Assembly (NCBI RefSeq): GCF_035961655.1
Contig: NZ_CP108393.1
Coordinates: forward strand, 4,793,001 to 4,857,000
From: Streptomyces sp. NBC_01317
GTDB lineage: Bacteria; Actinomycetota; Actinomycetes; Streptomycetales; Streptomycetaceae
Direction of reading: 5' to 3'
DNA length: 64,000 nt
This document shows, in pieces, positions 43,640 to 52,484 of the stretch. The notes under the pieces were generated by a model. The model was not told where the DNA came from and did no database searches. It was given only the letters and a program-made list of their open reading frames with translations. The translations under genes and the position numbers were made by a program. The stretch's first letter is position 1; each line of letters begins with the position of its first letter.

Positions 43640-43870
43640 TGACCCGCACGGGCGGCGCAACCCGGGCACAATCCAGACTCAATGCGCCGACGTCTAAGGC
43701 GAGTTGTTCCGCCCACCACCAGTCGTCGCACTCGCCACAGGCGGCGAAGAGCGCGCGGCTGGTGGCGGGGTTGGGCGTCGCGCCTGTGCACTTCCGCGAG
43801 GAGATTCGGTCGTCGTACCCCGCGACGACGCGGGGAGGGGCTCGCGCGGTACCTTCGGCCGCGTAGGTCC
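43640..43870 (-). pseudogene. Possible gene relic running into the arm-like repeat
   Basis: On the minus strand one frame has strong coding character (RVVAGYDDRISSRKCTGA, ATSRALFAACGECDDWWWAEQL) with high third-position GC, then decays into a TTA codon and the arm motif (DVLKRRTG). No start codon exists upstream before a stop. It looks like the left-over of a gene whose ends were lost, the downstream part through the repeat. I cannot name the family. Confidence 0.35.
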
Positions 43871-43896
43871 GGTCAGCCGAAGAGTGGAGTCATGCC

Positions 43897-46800
43897 GTGA
43901 GCGTCAGGACGACCGAGGGGGCCGACCCGTTCGGGACGGGGCGGTTGCGGCGTGGGGTGCTTGACGCCTGGGGGGCCAGTCCCGCGCGGTTCCGGGAGGA
44001 CGCCAACGCCGAGGAGGACCTCGCGCTCGGCGGGTACCGCGACCGGTTGGTTGTTGAGCTTGCTCAGAATGCTGCCGATGCGGCCAGTAGGCGGAGTGGG
44101 GGCGGGAGCGACGCGCAGGGCCGTGGGCGGTTGCGGCTTCGGCTCGTGGGGGGTGACGGCGACGCGCCCGCCGTGCTCAGCGCCTCCAATACCGGGGCGC
44201 CCCTCGACGCCGCCGGTGTCGAGTCGCTCAGTACGCTGCGCGCCTCCGCCAAGCGCGAAGGGCACGAAGGGGCCGTCGGGCGGTTCGGTGTCGGGTTCGC
44301 CGCCGTGCTCGCCGTCAGTGACGAGCCCGCCGTCCTCGGGCGTCACGGTGGTGTCCGGTGGTCGCTGGACGAGGCGCGGGAGCTGGCCGCGGAGGCCGCG
44401 CAGGGGAGTCCGGCGCTCGGCGACGAGCTGCGCCGCCGCGACGGGCACGTACCGCTGCTGCGACTGCCCCTGCCCGCCGAGGGCGCGCCGCCCGAGGGGT
44501 ACGACACCGTCGTCGTCCTGCCCCTGCGGGACGCCGCCGCGTTCGATCTTGTCGAGCGGCTGCTGGACGGGATTGACGATGCTTTGTTGCTTACCCTGCC
44601 TGGGCTCGCTGAGGTTGTTGTTGAGACCCCCCGTGGGGAGCGCGTGTTGCGGCGGTCCGTCGAAGGGCCCTACGTCCACGTCGACGACAGCGCCGGCGGC
44701 GGGGACATCCACCGGTGGCGCGTGGTGAGTCGGGACGGTGCCACCGCGCCGGAGTTGTTGGAGGGACGGCCCGTCGAGGAGCGGCTGCGGCCGCACTGGG
44801 CCGTCACCTGGGCCGTGCCCGTGGACGAGGAAGGCGCGCCGGCCCGCCCCCGTACCGCCCCCGTCGTCCACGCCCCCACCCCCACCGACGAGCCTCTCGG
44901 CGTGCCCGCGCTGCTCATCGCGTCGTTCCCGCTCGACCCGAGCCGGCGGCACACCGCGCCGGGGGCGCTCACCGACTTCGTCGTCGGCAAGGCCGCCGAC
45001 GCGTACGCGGAGCTGCTCGGCGGCTGGGAGCCCGTCTCCACCGGCACGATCGACCTCGTCCCCGGGCCGCTCGGCAAGGGGGAGCTGGACGGGCGGCTGC
45101 GGGCGGCGATCCTGGAGCGGCTGCCGCGCGTCGCCTTCCTCGCGCCCGCCGGGCCCAGCGAGGAACTGACCGCGCTGCGGCCGTTCGAGGCGGAGGTCGT
45201 GGAGGGCGGGGGCGCCGACACCGTACGCGTCCTGGCGGAGGTGCTGCCCACCCTGCTGCCCGCCGGGTTCGAGCGCCGCACCGAACTGCGCACGCTCGGC
45301 GTCGGGCGGCTGCCGCTCGGCGACGCCATCGACCGGATCGCCGGGGCGGAGCGCCCGCCCGAGTGGTGGCGGCGGTTGTACGAGACCCTCGCGGGCGTCG
45401 ACCCCGACCGGCTGTCCGGGCTGCCCGTGCCGCTCGCGAACGGCCGTACGACGATCGGGCCCCGGCAGATCCTGCTGCCGTTCCCCGACACCGAGGCGCC
45501 CGCCGATCTCGCCCGGCTCGGGCTGAAGGTCGCGCACCCCGACGCCGCCCACCCGCTGCTGGAGAAGCTGGGGGCGATGCCGGCGACCCCACGGGCCGTC
45601 CTGACAACTCCCCAGGTACGCAACGCCGTTGCCGCCTCCATGGACGCCGGGGACATCTGGGACGAGGACGCGGACACGCTGGACGCCGAGGAGCTGGCGG
45701 AGACCGTCCTGCGGCTGGTGCGGGACGCCGGGCTCGAACCGGGCGACGAACCCTGGCTGGCCGCCCTCGCGTTGACCGACGAGGACGGCGAGCTGGCGCC
45801 CGCCGGTGAACTCGTGCTGCCGGGAAGCCCGTTCGCCGCGCTCATGCGGGAGGACGAACTCGCCCTGTGCGACGGGGACCTGGCCGCCAAGTGGGGTGAG
45901 CAGCCGCTGGCCGCCTGCGGTGTGCTCGCCACCTTCGCCCTCGTACGGGCCACGGACGTGGTCCTCGACCCCGACGAACTGGAGCCCCGCGAGGGCGACT
46001 TCGCCGAGCCGGACGACGCCGGGCTGCTCGACGCCGTGGACGTCTGGTGCGAGGACGTGCTCGACCGGCTGCCGGAGACGCCGGTGCCGCCGGTCGCCAC
46101 CGAGATCGTGGCCGTACGGGACCTGGACCTGGTGGACGACGACGCCTGGCCGCAGGCCCTCGCGCTGCTCGCCCGCCCGCCGCTGCGGGACGCGCTGACG
46201 CAGTCCGTACGGGTCCTGCTGCCCGACGGCACGACGGAGTCCGTACGGTCCTACACGGCGTGGTGGCTCCGGGACCATCCCGTCCTGGACGGCCGCCGCC
46301 CCGCCGGTCTGCGCGCGGCCGGCGGCGATCCGCTGCTGAGCGGTCTTTACGACCCGGTGGACGCGTCGGGCTTTGACGACGCGCAGGTGTTGCACGCGCT
46401 GGGGGTACGGACCTCCGTCGCCGCCCTCCTCGACGAACCGGGCGGCGCGGCCGAGCTGCTGGGCCGGCTCGCCGACCCGGACAGGACGGTGAGCGCGCCG
46501 CAGCTCCACGCCCTGTACACCGCGCTGGCGGACCTCGACCCGGACCAGGTGACGCTGCCGGACGAGCTGCGCGTGGTGGTGGACGGTGAGGTACGGGTGG
46601 TCGACGCGGGGGACGCGGTGATCGCCGACGCGCCCGATCTGCTGCCGCTGGCGGGCGGGCTGGCGCTGCTGCCCGTATCGCCTTCGCGTGCGGGGGAGCT
46701 GGCGGAACTGTTGCAGGTACGGCGGCTCGGCGAGACGGTCCCGGCGGAGGTCACGACGGAGGGCGAGCAGCACGACGTACCGGAGCCGGTACGGGCCCTG

Positions 46801-47034
46801 CTGGGCGCGGGCACACCGGAGACGTACGTCGAGCACGAGGAACTGGTCGCCGGGGGCGTCGAACTCGACTGGCGCCGCACCCCGGACGGTGTGGTGCACG
46901 CGGCGACGGTGGAGGGGGTGGCGGCGGGGCTCGCGTGGGCGGCGGGTCAGTGGCCGCGGCGGTTCGAGGTGGCGGCGCTGCTGGAGGATCCGTCGCGGAC
47001 GGAGGAGCTGGAGCGGGACCGCTGGTTCGACTGA
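43897..47034 (+). CDS. Large protein with HSP90/sacsin-type N-terminal ATPase domain
   Basis: A 1045-residue protein. Near the N-terminus RLVVELAQNAADAASRR (the GHKL N-box with the catalytic Glu and Asn), LSASNTGAPLDAAGVESLSTLRASAKR and GAVGRFGVGFAAVLAVSDEPAVLGRHGGVRWSL (the glycine-rich lid) form an ATP-binding fold as in HSP90 and sacsin. The remaining 800 residues lack any domain I know and are very acidic (pI low by inspection) with many EDxxEL/DAxDL helices. No transmembrane segment is visible. It stands alone. It could be a chaperone-like or defence-related ATPase; the function is unknown. The GTG at 43897 has GGAG upstream. Confidence 0.85.
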   Translation: MSVRTTEGADPFGTGRLRRGVLDAWGASPARFREDANAEEDLALGGYRDRLVVELAQNAADAASRRSGGGSDAQGRGRLRLRLVGGDGDAPAVLSASNTGAPLDAAGVESLSTLRASAKREGHEGAVGRFGVGFAAVLAVSDEPAVLGRHGGVRWSLDEARELAAEAAQGSPALGDELRRRDGHVPLLRLPLPAEGAPPEGYDTVVVLPLRDAAAFDLVERLLDGIDDALLLTLPGLAEVVVETPRGERVLRRSVEGPYVHVDDSAGGGDIHRWRVVSRDGATAPELLEGRPVEERLRPHWAVTWAVPVDEEGAPARPRTAPVVHAPTPTDEPLGVPALLIASFPLDPSRRHTAPGALTDFVVGKAADAYAELLGGWEPVSTGTIDLVPGPLGKGELDGRLRAAILERLPRVAFLAPAGPSEELTALRPFEAEVVEGGGADTVRVLAEVLPTLLPAGFERRTELRTLGVGRLPLGDAIDRIAGAERPPEWWRRLYETLAGVDPDRLSGLPVPLANGRTTIGPRQILLPFPDTEAPADLARLGLKVAHPDAAHPLLEKLGAMPATPRAVLTTPQVRNAVAASMDAGDIWDEDADTLDAEELAETVLRLVRDAGLEPGDEPWLAALALTDEDGELAPAGELVLPGSPFAALMREDELALCDGDLAAKWGEQPLAACGVLATFALVRATDVVLDPDELEPREGDFAEPDDAGLLDAVDVWCEDVLDRLPETPVPPVATEIVAVRDLDLVDDDAWPQALALLARPPLRDALTQSVRVLLPDGTTESVRSYTAWWLRDHPVLDGRRPAGLRAAGGDPLLSGLYDPVDASGFDDAQVLHALGVRTSVAALLDEPGGAAELLGRLADPDRTVSAPQLHALYTALADLDPDQVTLPDELRVVVDGEVRVVDAGDAVIADAPDLLPLAGGLALLPVSPSRAGELAELLQVRRLGETVPAEVTTEGEQHDVPEPVRALLGAGTPETYVEHEELVAGGVELDWRRTPDGVVHAATVEGVAAGLAWAAGQWPRRFEVAALLEDPSRTEELERDRWFD

Positions 47035-47085
47035 GTTTCGGCCAAGTGCGGTGTGTTTCTGGTTTTTGTAAAAGAACGACCATGG

Positions 47086-47147
47086 GTACAACCATTGGCC
47101 AGAGTTTCCGGTCTGGTCCTGCGAGTCACCCAGACTCGCAGGACCAG
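47086..47147 (+). promoter_or_regulatory. Leader cassette of the first secreted paralogue: motif plus hairpin
   Basis: GTACAACCATTGG (47086-47098) lies 76 bases before the ATG. A perfect 14-bp hairpin, CTGGTCCTGCGAGT with ACTCGCAGGACCAG, spans 47113-47147. The second paralogue has GTACAACCATCGG at 77 bases before its ATG and a different hairpin in the same place. The conserved motif and spacing suggest a shared promoter or RNA leader. Confidence 0.65.
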
Positions 47148-47161
47148 TACTTGGGGAACAC

Positions 47162-48058
47162 ATGCGTATTCGTGCCACCGTCATCGCCGCGGCCTCCGGC
47201 GCACTGGCGCTCTCCGCCTTCGCCGCACCGGCCTCCCAGGCCGCGCAGCAGGACGGCGCCCACGCCGCGATCGCGCACCTGACCGGTGCCGTGCAGGACA
47301 TCGCGAAGGACCACGCGGCCCCGGCCGCGCCCTCTCTGAAGCGTTCGGCGCTCGCGGCGGCGGCCAACAAGCCCGCCGTGATCACCAAGGCCTCCGTGAA
47401 CGGCGGCAAGCCGATCGTCGTCACCGCGACGGAGACCAAGAGCAGGAAGGTGCCGTTCTCGGTCACCGCCACCGACGCGTCGGGTGTCGCGGTCGCCGTG
47501 GTCGGCCTCTGGTCGGGTACGAACGCCGACTCGTTCGACCCGGACCCCAACTCGGTCGCCTGCAAGGTCGTCAACAAGACCACGACGACCTGCACCGGCA
47601 TCGTCACGATCAAGCCCACCCAGCTGAAGAACGCCGACGCCACGTCCTGGAACGTGCTCGCGCTGGCGTACGGCAACGACGACGACATCGACGTGGACGA
47701 GCCCGGCCTGGACGAGTCCGCGTCCAAGGTCAAGTTCCAGCGCGCCTCCCAGCTGACGGTCGACGCCACCCCGGAGCCCGTCAAGAAGGGCAAGACCGTC
47801 ACGGTCACCGGCAAGCTGTCGCGCGCCAACTGGGAGACCAACAAGAACGCGGGCTACGGCACCCAGTCGGTGAAGCTCCAGTTCAAGAAGAAGTCCGCCA
47901 CCGCCTACACCACGGTGAAGACGGTCAAGACGTCCTCCACCGGCACCCTCAAGACCACGGTCACGGCCTCGGTCGACGGCTCCTACCGCTGGAGTTTCGC
48001 CGGTACGGCCACGACCCCGGCGGTCAGCGCGACGGGCGACGCGATCGACGTGAAGTAG
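47162..48058 (+). CDS. Secreted protein with beta-sandwich C-terminal repeat, paralogue 1
   Basis: A 298-residue exported protein. MRIRATVIAAASGALALSAFAAPASQAA is a type I signal peptide. The middle domain (VITKASVNGGKPIVVTATETKSRKVPFSVTATDASGVAVAVVGLW) and the C-terminal domain (RASQLTVDATPEPVKKGKTVTVTGKLSRANWETNKNAGYGTQSVKLQFKKKSATAYTTVKTVKTSSTGTLKTTVTASVDGSYRWSFAGTATT) look like immunoglobulin-like beta-sandwiches. Two cysteines (VACKV, TTCTG) may pair. Similar Streptomyces proteins are often labelled calcium-binding, but no EF-hand is visible here. It was duplicated to give the next gene. Confidence 0.85.
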   Translation: MRIRATVIAAASGALALSAFAAPASQAAQQDGAHAAIAHLTGAVQDIAKDHAAPAAPSLKRSALAAAANKPAVITKASVNGGKPIVVTATETKSRKVPFSVTATDASGVAVAVVGLWSGTNADSFDPDPNSVACKVVNKTTTTCTGIVTIKPTQLKNADATSWNVLALAYGNDDDIDVDEPGLDESASKVKFQRASQLTVDATPEPVKKGKTVTVTGKLSRANWETNKNAGYGTQSVKLQFKKKSATAYTTVKTVKTSSTGTLKTTVTASVDGSYRWSFAGTATTPAVSATGDAIDVK

Positions 48059-48136
48059 TCCGGCCCCCAGGGCCTGTCCTGATCGCCCCCAGCACGCCGG
48101 GGCAGTTGGCGATCTTCGCAAAACCTTCGCGCGTGT

Positions 48137-48206
48137 GTACAACCATCGGTTCGGCTTGCGGGTCTGGTGTGTGGGTCATCAGACCCGCACACTTCCACGG
48201 GGAGTA
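48137..48206 (+). promoter_or_regulatory. Leader cassette of the second secreted paralogue
   Basis: GTACAACCATCGG (48137-48149) starts 77 bases before the ATG. GTGTGTGGGTC and GACCCGCACAC (48168-48193) form an 11-bp hairpin with a 4-base loop just before the GGGGAG ribosome-binding site. The hairpin sequence is unrelated to that of paralogue 1 although its position is similar. Confidence 0.65.
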
Positions 48207-48213
48207 AACACAT

Positions 48214-49086
48214 ATGCGTATTCGCGCCACCGTCGCCGTCGTGTCCGGCGCCCTGGCCCTGTCCGCCCTCGCGATCCCGGCCTCGCAGGCCTCCCAGGCG
48301 TCGCCGTCCCGTGGCGACTTCCCGGTGAGCGACCGTTACGGTTTCTCGGCGGAGCAGCGCGCGGGGCTTCCGAAGGCGGGACAGCGCTCGCTCGCGGCGA
48401 AGGCCGCCGTTCCGGTCATCAGCAAGATCGTCATCAACGGCGGCAAGCCGATCGTGGTCGGCACCACCAACAGCAAGAAGGTGGCGATCTCCGTCACCGC
48501 GACGGACGACTCCGGCATCGACGGGTTCTCCACCATCATCTGGCGTGGCACGTCCCCGGAAAACCCCATCTACGCCTTCTACCAGAACGAGAAGTCCGCC
48601 ACCTGCAAGGCGGCCGGCGCCACCACGTCCACCTGCTCCCTCACGGTGACGGTTCCCTCCGAGGAACTGATCAACGAGGACGCGACGACCTGGAAGGTCG
48701 GCGCCTGGGTGACCTCGAAGGACGGCGAGGACACCAAGGTCGACGCGTTCGGCACCGTGAAGATCCAGCGGGCTTCGCAGCTGACGGTCAACGCCGCCCC
48801 CGAGCCCGTGAAGAAGAACGGGACCGTCACGGTCACGGGCAAGCTGTCGCGTGCGAACTGGGACACCGGGAAGTACGCCGGCTACTCGACGCAGTCGGTC
48901 ATCCTCCAGTTCCGCAAGAAGACCAGCACGGCGTACACCAACGTCAAGGGCGTCAAGACGTCCACGACCGGCACGCTCAAGACGACGACCAAGGCGACGG
49001 TCGACGGCTACTACCGGTGGAGCTTCGTCGGTACGGCCACGACCCCCGCGATCAACGTCGCCGGTGACTACGTCGACGTGAAGTAG
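48214..49086 (+). CDS. Secreted protein with beta-sandwich C-terminal repeat, paralogue 2
   Basis: A 290-residue exported protein, MRIRATVAVVSGALALSALAIPASQASQA being the signal peptide. ISKIVINGGKPIVVGTTNSKKVAISVTATDDSGIDGFSTIIWRG and QLTVNAAPEPVKKNGTVTVTGKLSRANWDTGKYAGYSTQSVILQFRKKTSTAYTNVKGVKTSTTGTLKTTTKATVDGYYRWSFVGTATTP correspond to the same parts of paralogue 1. Two cysteines (ATCKA, STCSL) are again spaced alike. The N-terminal third differs most. The pair look like a local duplication kept with its leader cassette. No enzyme motif is visible; an adhesive or envelope role is a guess. Confidence 0.85.
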   Translation: MRIRATVAVVSGALALSALAIPASQASQASPSRGDFPVSDRYGFSAEQRAGLPKAGQRSLAAKAAVPVISKIVINGGKPIVVGTTNSKKVAISVTATDDSGIDGFSTIIWRGTSPENPIYAFYQNEKSATCKAAGATTSTCSLTVTVPSEELINEDATTWKVGAWVTSKDGEDTKVDAFGTVKIQRASQLTVNAAPEPVKKNGTVTVTGKLSRANWDTGKYAGYSTQSVILQFRKKTSTAYTNVKGVKTSTTGTLKTTTKATVDGYYRWSFVGTATTPAINVAGDYVDVK

Positions 49087-49106
49087 TCCTCGGAGCAGTG
49101 ACGTGA

Positions 49107-49142
49107 GAGGCCCGTCCCGGACATCCGTCCGGGGCGGGCCTC
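49107..49142. terminator. Bidirectional terminator between the secreted gene and the P-type ATPase gene
   Basis: GAGGCCCGTCCCGGAC pairs with GTCCGGGGCGGGCCTC (one mismatch) around a 4-base loop. It lies between convergent stop codons (49086 and 49173) and is followed by a T-rich stretch on the plus strand. Confidence 0.85.
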
Positions 49143-49172
49143 TTCGCTTCGTCCGCTTCGTGTGCTTCCTCG

Positions 49173-51701
49173 TTACGCCGCCGCCGTCACCGCCTGGTGG
49201 AAATGCCGGTCCACCCACCGCCACGCCACCTCCAGCAGCACCGCCCCCACCACCGCGATCGCCACCGCCGCCCACGGCAGCGTCGTCCCCACCAGTTTCA
49301 GCGCGAAGAAGTGCTGAAGCGACGGCACCCCGAGCACCACCAGGAACGCGACCACCATCGACACCACCAGCAACAGCCGCCACCACGTGTACGGGCGGGC
49401 GATGATCGCCAGGACCCAGATCGAGACCAGGAACAGGGTCAGCGTCGCCACGCTCGTCTCCGCCCGGAGCGAGCCGGGGCCGCTGTAGTAGCCGCGCGCC
49501 AGCATGTACGTCGCGAACGTCGTCGCCGCCGCGATGACCCCGCTGGGCGCCGAGTACCGCATGACCCGCCGTACGAAATGCCGTCTCGCGCGCTCCTTGT
49601 TCGGCGCCAGCGCCAGGAAGAACGCCGGGATGCCGATCGTCAGCGTCGACAGCAGCGTCAGGTGCCGGGGCAGGAACGGGTACTCCACCTGGAAGCACGC
49701 CACCAGGATCGCGATCAGCACGGAGTAGACCGTCTTCGTCAGGAAGAGCGTCGCCACCCGCGTGATGTTGCCGATCACCCGGCGCCCCTCCGCCACCACC
49801 GACGGCAGCGACGCGAAGCTGTTGTCGAGCAGCACGATCTGGGCGACGGCCCGCGTTGCCTCGGAGCCCGACCCCATCGCGACCCCGATGTCCGCGTCCT
49901 TCAGGGCGAGGACGTCGTTGACGCCGTCCCCCGTCATCGCGACCGTGTGGCCACGCGCCTGGAGCGCGCCGACCATCTCCCGCTTCTGCTGCGGGGTGAC
50001 CCGGCCGAAGACCGTGCCCGCCTCGATCGCGTCGGCCATCTCCTCCGGGTCGGTGGGGAGTTGGCGGGCGTCGACCGTGTGCTCCGCACCCGGGAGGCCG
50101 AGCTTCGCGGCCACCGCGCCGACCGAGACCGCGTTGTCGCCGGAGATGACCTTGGCGGCGACCCGCTGGTCGGCGAAGTACCGGAGGGTGTCCGCCGCGT
50201 CGGGCCTCAGCCGCTGCTCCAGGACGACAAGAGCGGTCGCCTTCGCGCCGACCGCGACGTCGGGGGCGGTGAGCCCGGCCGCGGCCGCGTCCCCCGCCAC
50301 CCGCGCCAGCAGCAGCACCCGCAGCCCCTGCTCGTTGAGCTGGTCGATCTCCGCCAGTGCCGGATCCCCGTCCGGCAGCAGTACGTCCGGGGCGCCCAGC
50401 AGCCACCCCGAGACCCCGCCGTCCCCCTCGTCGAAGGCCGCCCCGCTGTACTTCCGCGCCGAGGAGAAGGGCAGCGCCTCCGTCGCCTTCCAGGGCGCCC
50501 TGCCGTCCTGGTAGGCGTCCACGATCGCCTGGAGACTGGCGTTGGGCCGGGGGTCGGACGCCCCGATCGCGCCGAGGACCCGCCGTACGTACGACTCGTC
50601 CGCATCGCCCAGCGGCCGCAACTCGCTCACGAACATCCCGCCCTCGGTGAGCGTCCCCGTCTTGTCGAGGCAGACGACGTCGACGCGCGCGAGCCCCTCG
50701 ATCGCGGGCAGTTCCTGTACGAGCGCCTGGCGGCGGCCCAGCCGTACGACCCCGATCGCGAAGGCGACCGACGTCAGCAGGACCAGGCCCTCCGGGATCA
50801 TCGGCACGATGCCGCCGATGGTCCTGGCCAGGGAGTCCTTGAAGTTGTTCCGGTTGACGACGAGTTGGCTGATGATCAGGCCGGCCGCGGTCGGGATCAT
50901 CATCCACGTCACGTACTTGAGGATGGTGCTGATGCCGTTACGCAGCTCCGAGTCGACCAGCGTGAACCGCGAAGCCTCCTCGGCGAGTTGGGCCGCGTAC
51001 GCGTCCCGCCCGACCTTCGTGGCCCGGAACGCGCCGCCCCCCGCGACCACGAAGCTGCCCGACATCACGGGATCGCCGGGGTGTTTCAGTACGGGATCGG
51101 CCTCGCCGGTCAGCAGCGACTCGTCGATCTCCAGACTGTCCGCCTCCACCATCTCCCCGTCGACCACGACCTTGTCACCGGGGCCCAGTTCGATGAGGTC
51201 GCCGAGGACGATCTCCGAGGTGGAGAGGGCGGCGGCGACTCCGGCACGCCGGACGACGGGCTTGGCCTCCCCGATGACGGCGAGGCCGTCGAGGGTGTGC
51301 TTGGCCCGCAGCTCCTGGACGATGCCGATGCCGGTGTTGGCGATGATCACGAAGCCGAAGAGGGTGTCCTGGATCGGCGCCACGAAGAACATGACCGCCC
51401 AGAGCACCCCGATGATCAGGTTGAAGCGGGTGAAGACGTTGGCGCGGACGATGTCGGCGGTGGAGCGGCTGCTGCGGACGGGGATGTCGTTGACCTCGCC
51501 GCGGACGACCCGTTCCGCGACCTCGGCGGCGGTCAGGCCGGAGGCGCGGCGGTCGGGTGTGTCCGGGGCGTTCCGACCGTCCTGGCTGTCCTGACCGTCC
51601 TGACCGTCCTGGCTGTCCTGACCGTCCGGGGTGGGTGACGCGCCGCCGCCCGGTTCCGGGCCGTCGGTCCCACTTGTCGCCCGCCGGGCCCGCTGAGTCA
51701 T
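49173..51701 (-). CDS. CtpE-like P-type cation ATPase
   Basis: A membrane ATPase of about 842 residues. After an acidic, repeat-containing N-terminal tail (DGQDSQDGQDGQDSQDGRN), TLDGLAVIGEAKPVVRRAG, SLLTGEADPVLKHPGDPV (actuator TGE), the IPEGLVLLTSVAFAIGVVRL channel helix, VCLDKTGTLTEGGMF (phosphorylated Asp) and MTGDGVNDVLALKDADIGVAM follow. The PEGL channel motif, no metal-binding N-terminal domain and no CPC motif place it with mycobacterial CtpE, a calcium transporter. So calcium uptake is the best guess. The ATG at 51701 opens MTQRARRATSG. Confidence 0.9.
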   Translation of the reverse strand: MTQRARRATSGTDGPEPGGGASPTPDGQDSQDGQDGQDSQDGRNAPDTPDRRASGLTAAEVAERVVRGEVNDIPVRSSRSTADIVRANVFTRFNLIIGVLWAVMFFVAPIQDTLFGFVIIANTGIGIVQELRAKHTLDGLAVIGEAKPVVRRAGVAAALSTSEIVLGDLIELGPGDKVVVDGEMVEADSLEIDESLLTGEADPVLKHPGDPVMSGSFVVAGGGAFRATKVGRDAYAAQLAEEASRFTLVDSELRNGISTILKYVTWMMIPTAAGLIISQLVVNRNNFKDSLARTIGGIVPMIPEGLVLLTSVAFAIGVVRLGRRQALVQELPAIEGLARVDVVCLDKTGTLTEGGMFVSELRPLGDADESYVRRVLGAIGASDPRPNASLQAIVDAYQDGRAPWKATEALPFSSARKYSGAAFDEGDGGVSGWLLGAPDVLLPDGDPALAEIDQLNEQGLRVLLLARVAGDAAAAGLTAPDVAVGAKATALVVLEQRLRPDAADTLRYFADQRVAAKVISGDNAVSVGAVAAKLGLPGAEHTVDARQLPTDPEEMADAIEAGTVFGRVTPQQKREMVGALQARGHTVAMTGDGVNDVLALKDADIGVAMGSGSEATRAVAQIVLLDNSFASLPSVVAEGRRVIGNITRVATLFLTKTVYSVLIAILVACFQVEYPFLPRHLTLLSTLTIGIPAFFLALAPNKERARRHFVRRVMRYSAPSGVIAAATTFATYMLARGYYSGPGSLRAETSVATLTLFLVSIWVLAIIARPYTWWRLLLVVSMVVAFLVVLGVPSLQHFFALKLVGTTLPWAAVAIAVVGAVLLEVAWRWVDRHFHQAVTAAA

Positions 51702-51865
51702 GGTTCCGACGGTACGACCCGGGGGCGGCTTTTCCCGCTTGGCGGGGCGAAGATCCGGGCCTGCTCCGCGAAGATCCGACCCTGGGAGGAGACGGATGAT
51801 CCTGTGGCGGTACGGATGCCCCCGACAGGCATCTTCCGCCGGGCCTCTCAGGTCCCCCGGGCCCC

Positions 51866-52138
51866 TCAGGTCCCGGAGGTGCCTTCCGCCGCCGCGCGCT
51901 TGAGCGCCGCGTCCCGCCCCCGTACGTACCAGATGCCGATCAGACCGAGGCCGGCGCCGGCCAGGCAGGTCCAGATCCACCACGTGTGCCCGTGATCGCT
52001 GAACCATCCGTAGAACGGCAGCTGTACGAGGAAGAGGACGAACCAGATGATCGTCCCGCCCACGACGGTGCCGACAACCGGCCCCTCCAGGGGCTCGGGC
52101 GCCTCACGCTGGGGGGATCTGGTCGGGGAACCGGTCAT
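51866..52138 (-). CDS. DUF2530 small membrane protein
   Basis: A 90-residue protein with two membrane helices (VVGTVVGGTIIWFVLFLVQLPFY and WWIWTCLAGAGLGLIGIWYV) joined by GWFSDHGHTW, and a basic tail RGRDAALKRAAAEG. EAPEPLEGPVVGTVVGGTIIWFVLFLVQLPF is typical of DUF2530, a family restricted to actinobacteria with no known function. It lies alone between the CtpE-like gene and a small ribbon-helix-helix gene, all on the minus strand. Confidence 0.85.
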   Translation of the reverse strand: MTGSPTRSPQREAPEPLEGPVVGTVVGGTIIWFVLFLVQLPFYGWFSDHGHTWWIWTCLAGAGLGLIGIWYVRGRDAALKRAAAEGTSGT

Positions 52139-52205
52139 GGGGGCAGTGTAGGTCGGGGTTGTCCGGCCTGAGGCACCCGCCCGCCGCACATCCCTGCGAC
52201 GCCCC

Positions 52206-52388
52206 CTACGGCACCCCGTAGAACTTCTCCGTCTCGTCCACGGCCGCCTGGAACCGTTCGTCGAAGTCGTCCCGGACGAGCGTCCTGACCACATAGTCCT
52301 GGACGCTCATCCCCCGTCTGGCGGCATGCCGCCTGAGCCGGTCGAGCAGCTCACCGTCTATCCGCAGGCTGAGCACTGTCGATCCCAT
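52206..52388 (-). CDS. Ribbon-helix-helix (CopG/Arc-type) DNA-binding protein
   Basis: A 60-residue protein. STVLSLRIDGELLDRLRRHAARRGMSVQDYVVRTLVRDDFDERFQAAVDETEKFYGVP begins with a short strand for the major groove and two helices, the standard RHH layout. RHH proteins of this size are often antitoxins or small repressors. No toxin partner is visible next to it: the nearest neighbours are a membrane protein and, divergently, a MarR regulator. It may therefore be a solitary antitoxin or a plain repressor. Confidence 0.75.
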   Translation of the reverse strand: MGSTVLSLRIDGELLDRLRRHAARRGMSVQDYVVRTLVRDDFDERFQAAVDETEKFYGVP

Positions 52389-52484
52389 GCGGTCCAGGGT
52401 CGGGGGCGGACCCGCCCCCTGGTGTCGCTTTCGACGGCATTCTCACTCGTTCGAGTGGTCTTTGCGGGCCCGTACCCCCGGTGG

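Noticed and set aside
43537..43791. Short minus-strand frame as an intact gene
   Set aside because: The frame with an ATG start has an Arg-rich peptide; the coding-like signal lies in a different frame with no start codon, so only a relic is listed.
43873..47844. Very long open frame antisense to the HSP90-fold gene
   Set aside because: It is the usual GC-rich shadow of the real gene; its peptide is Arg/Gly-rich with no domain, and it crosses several gene boundaries.
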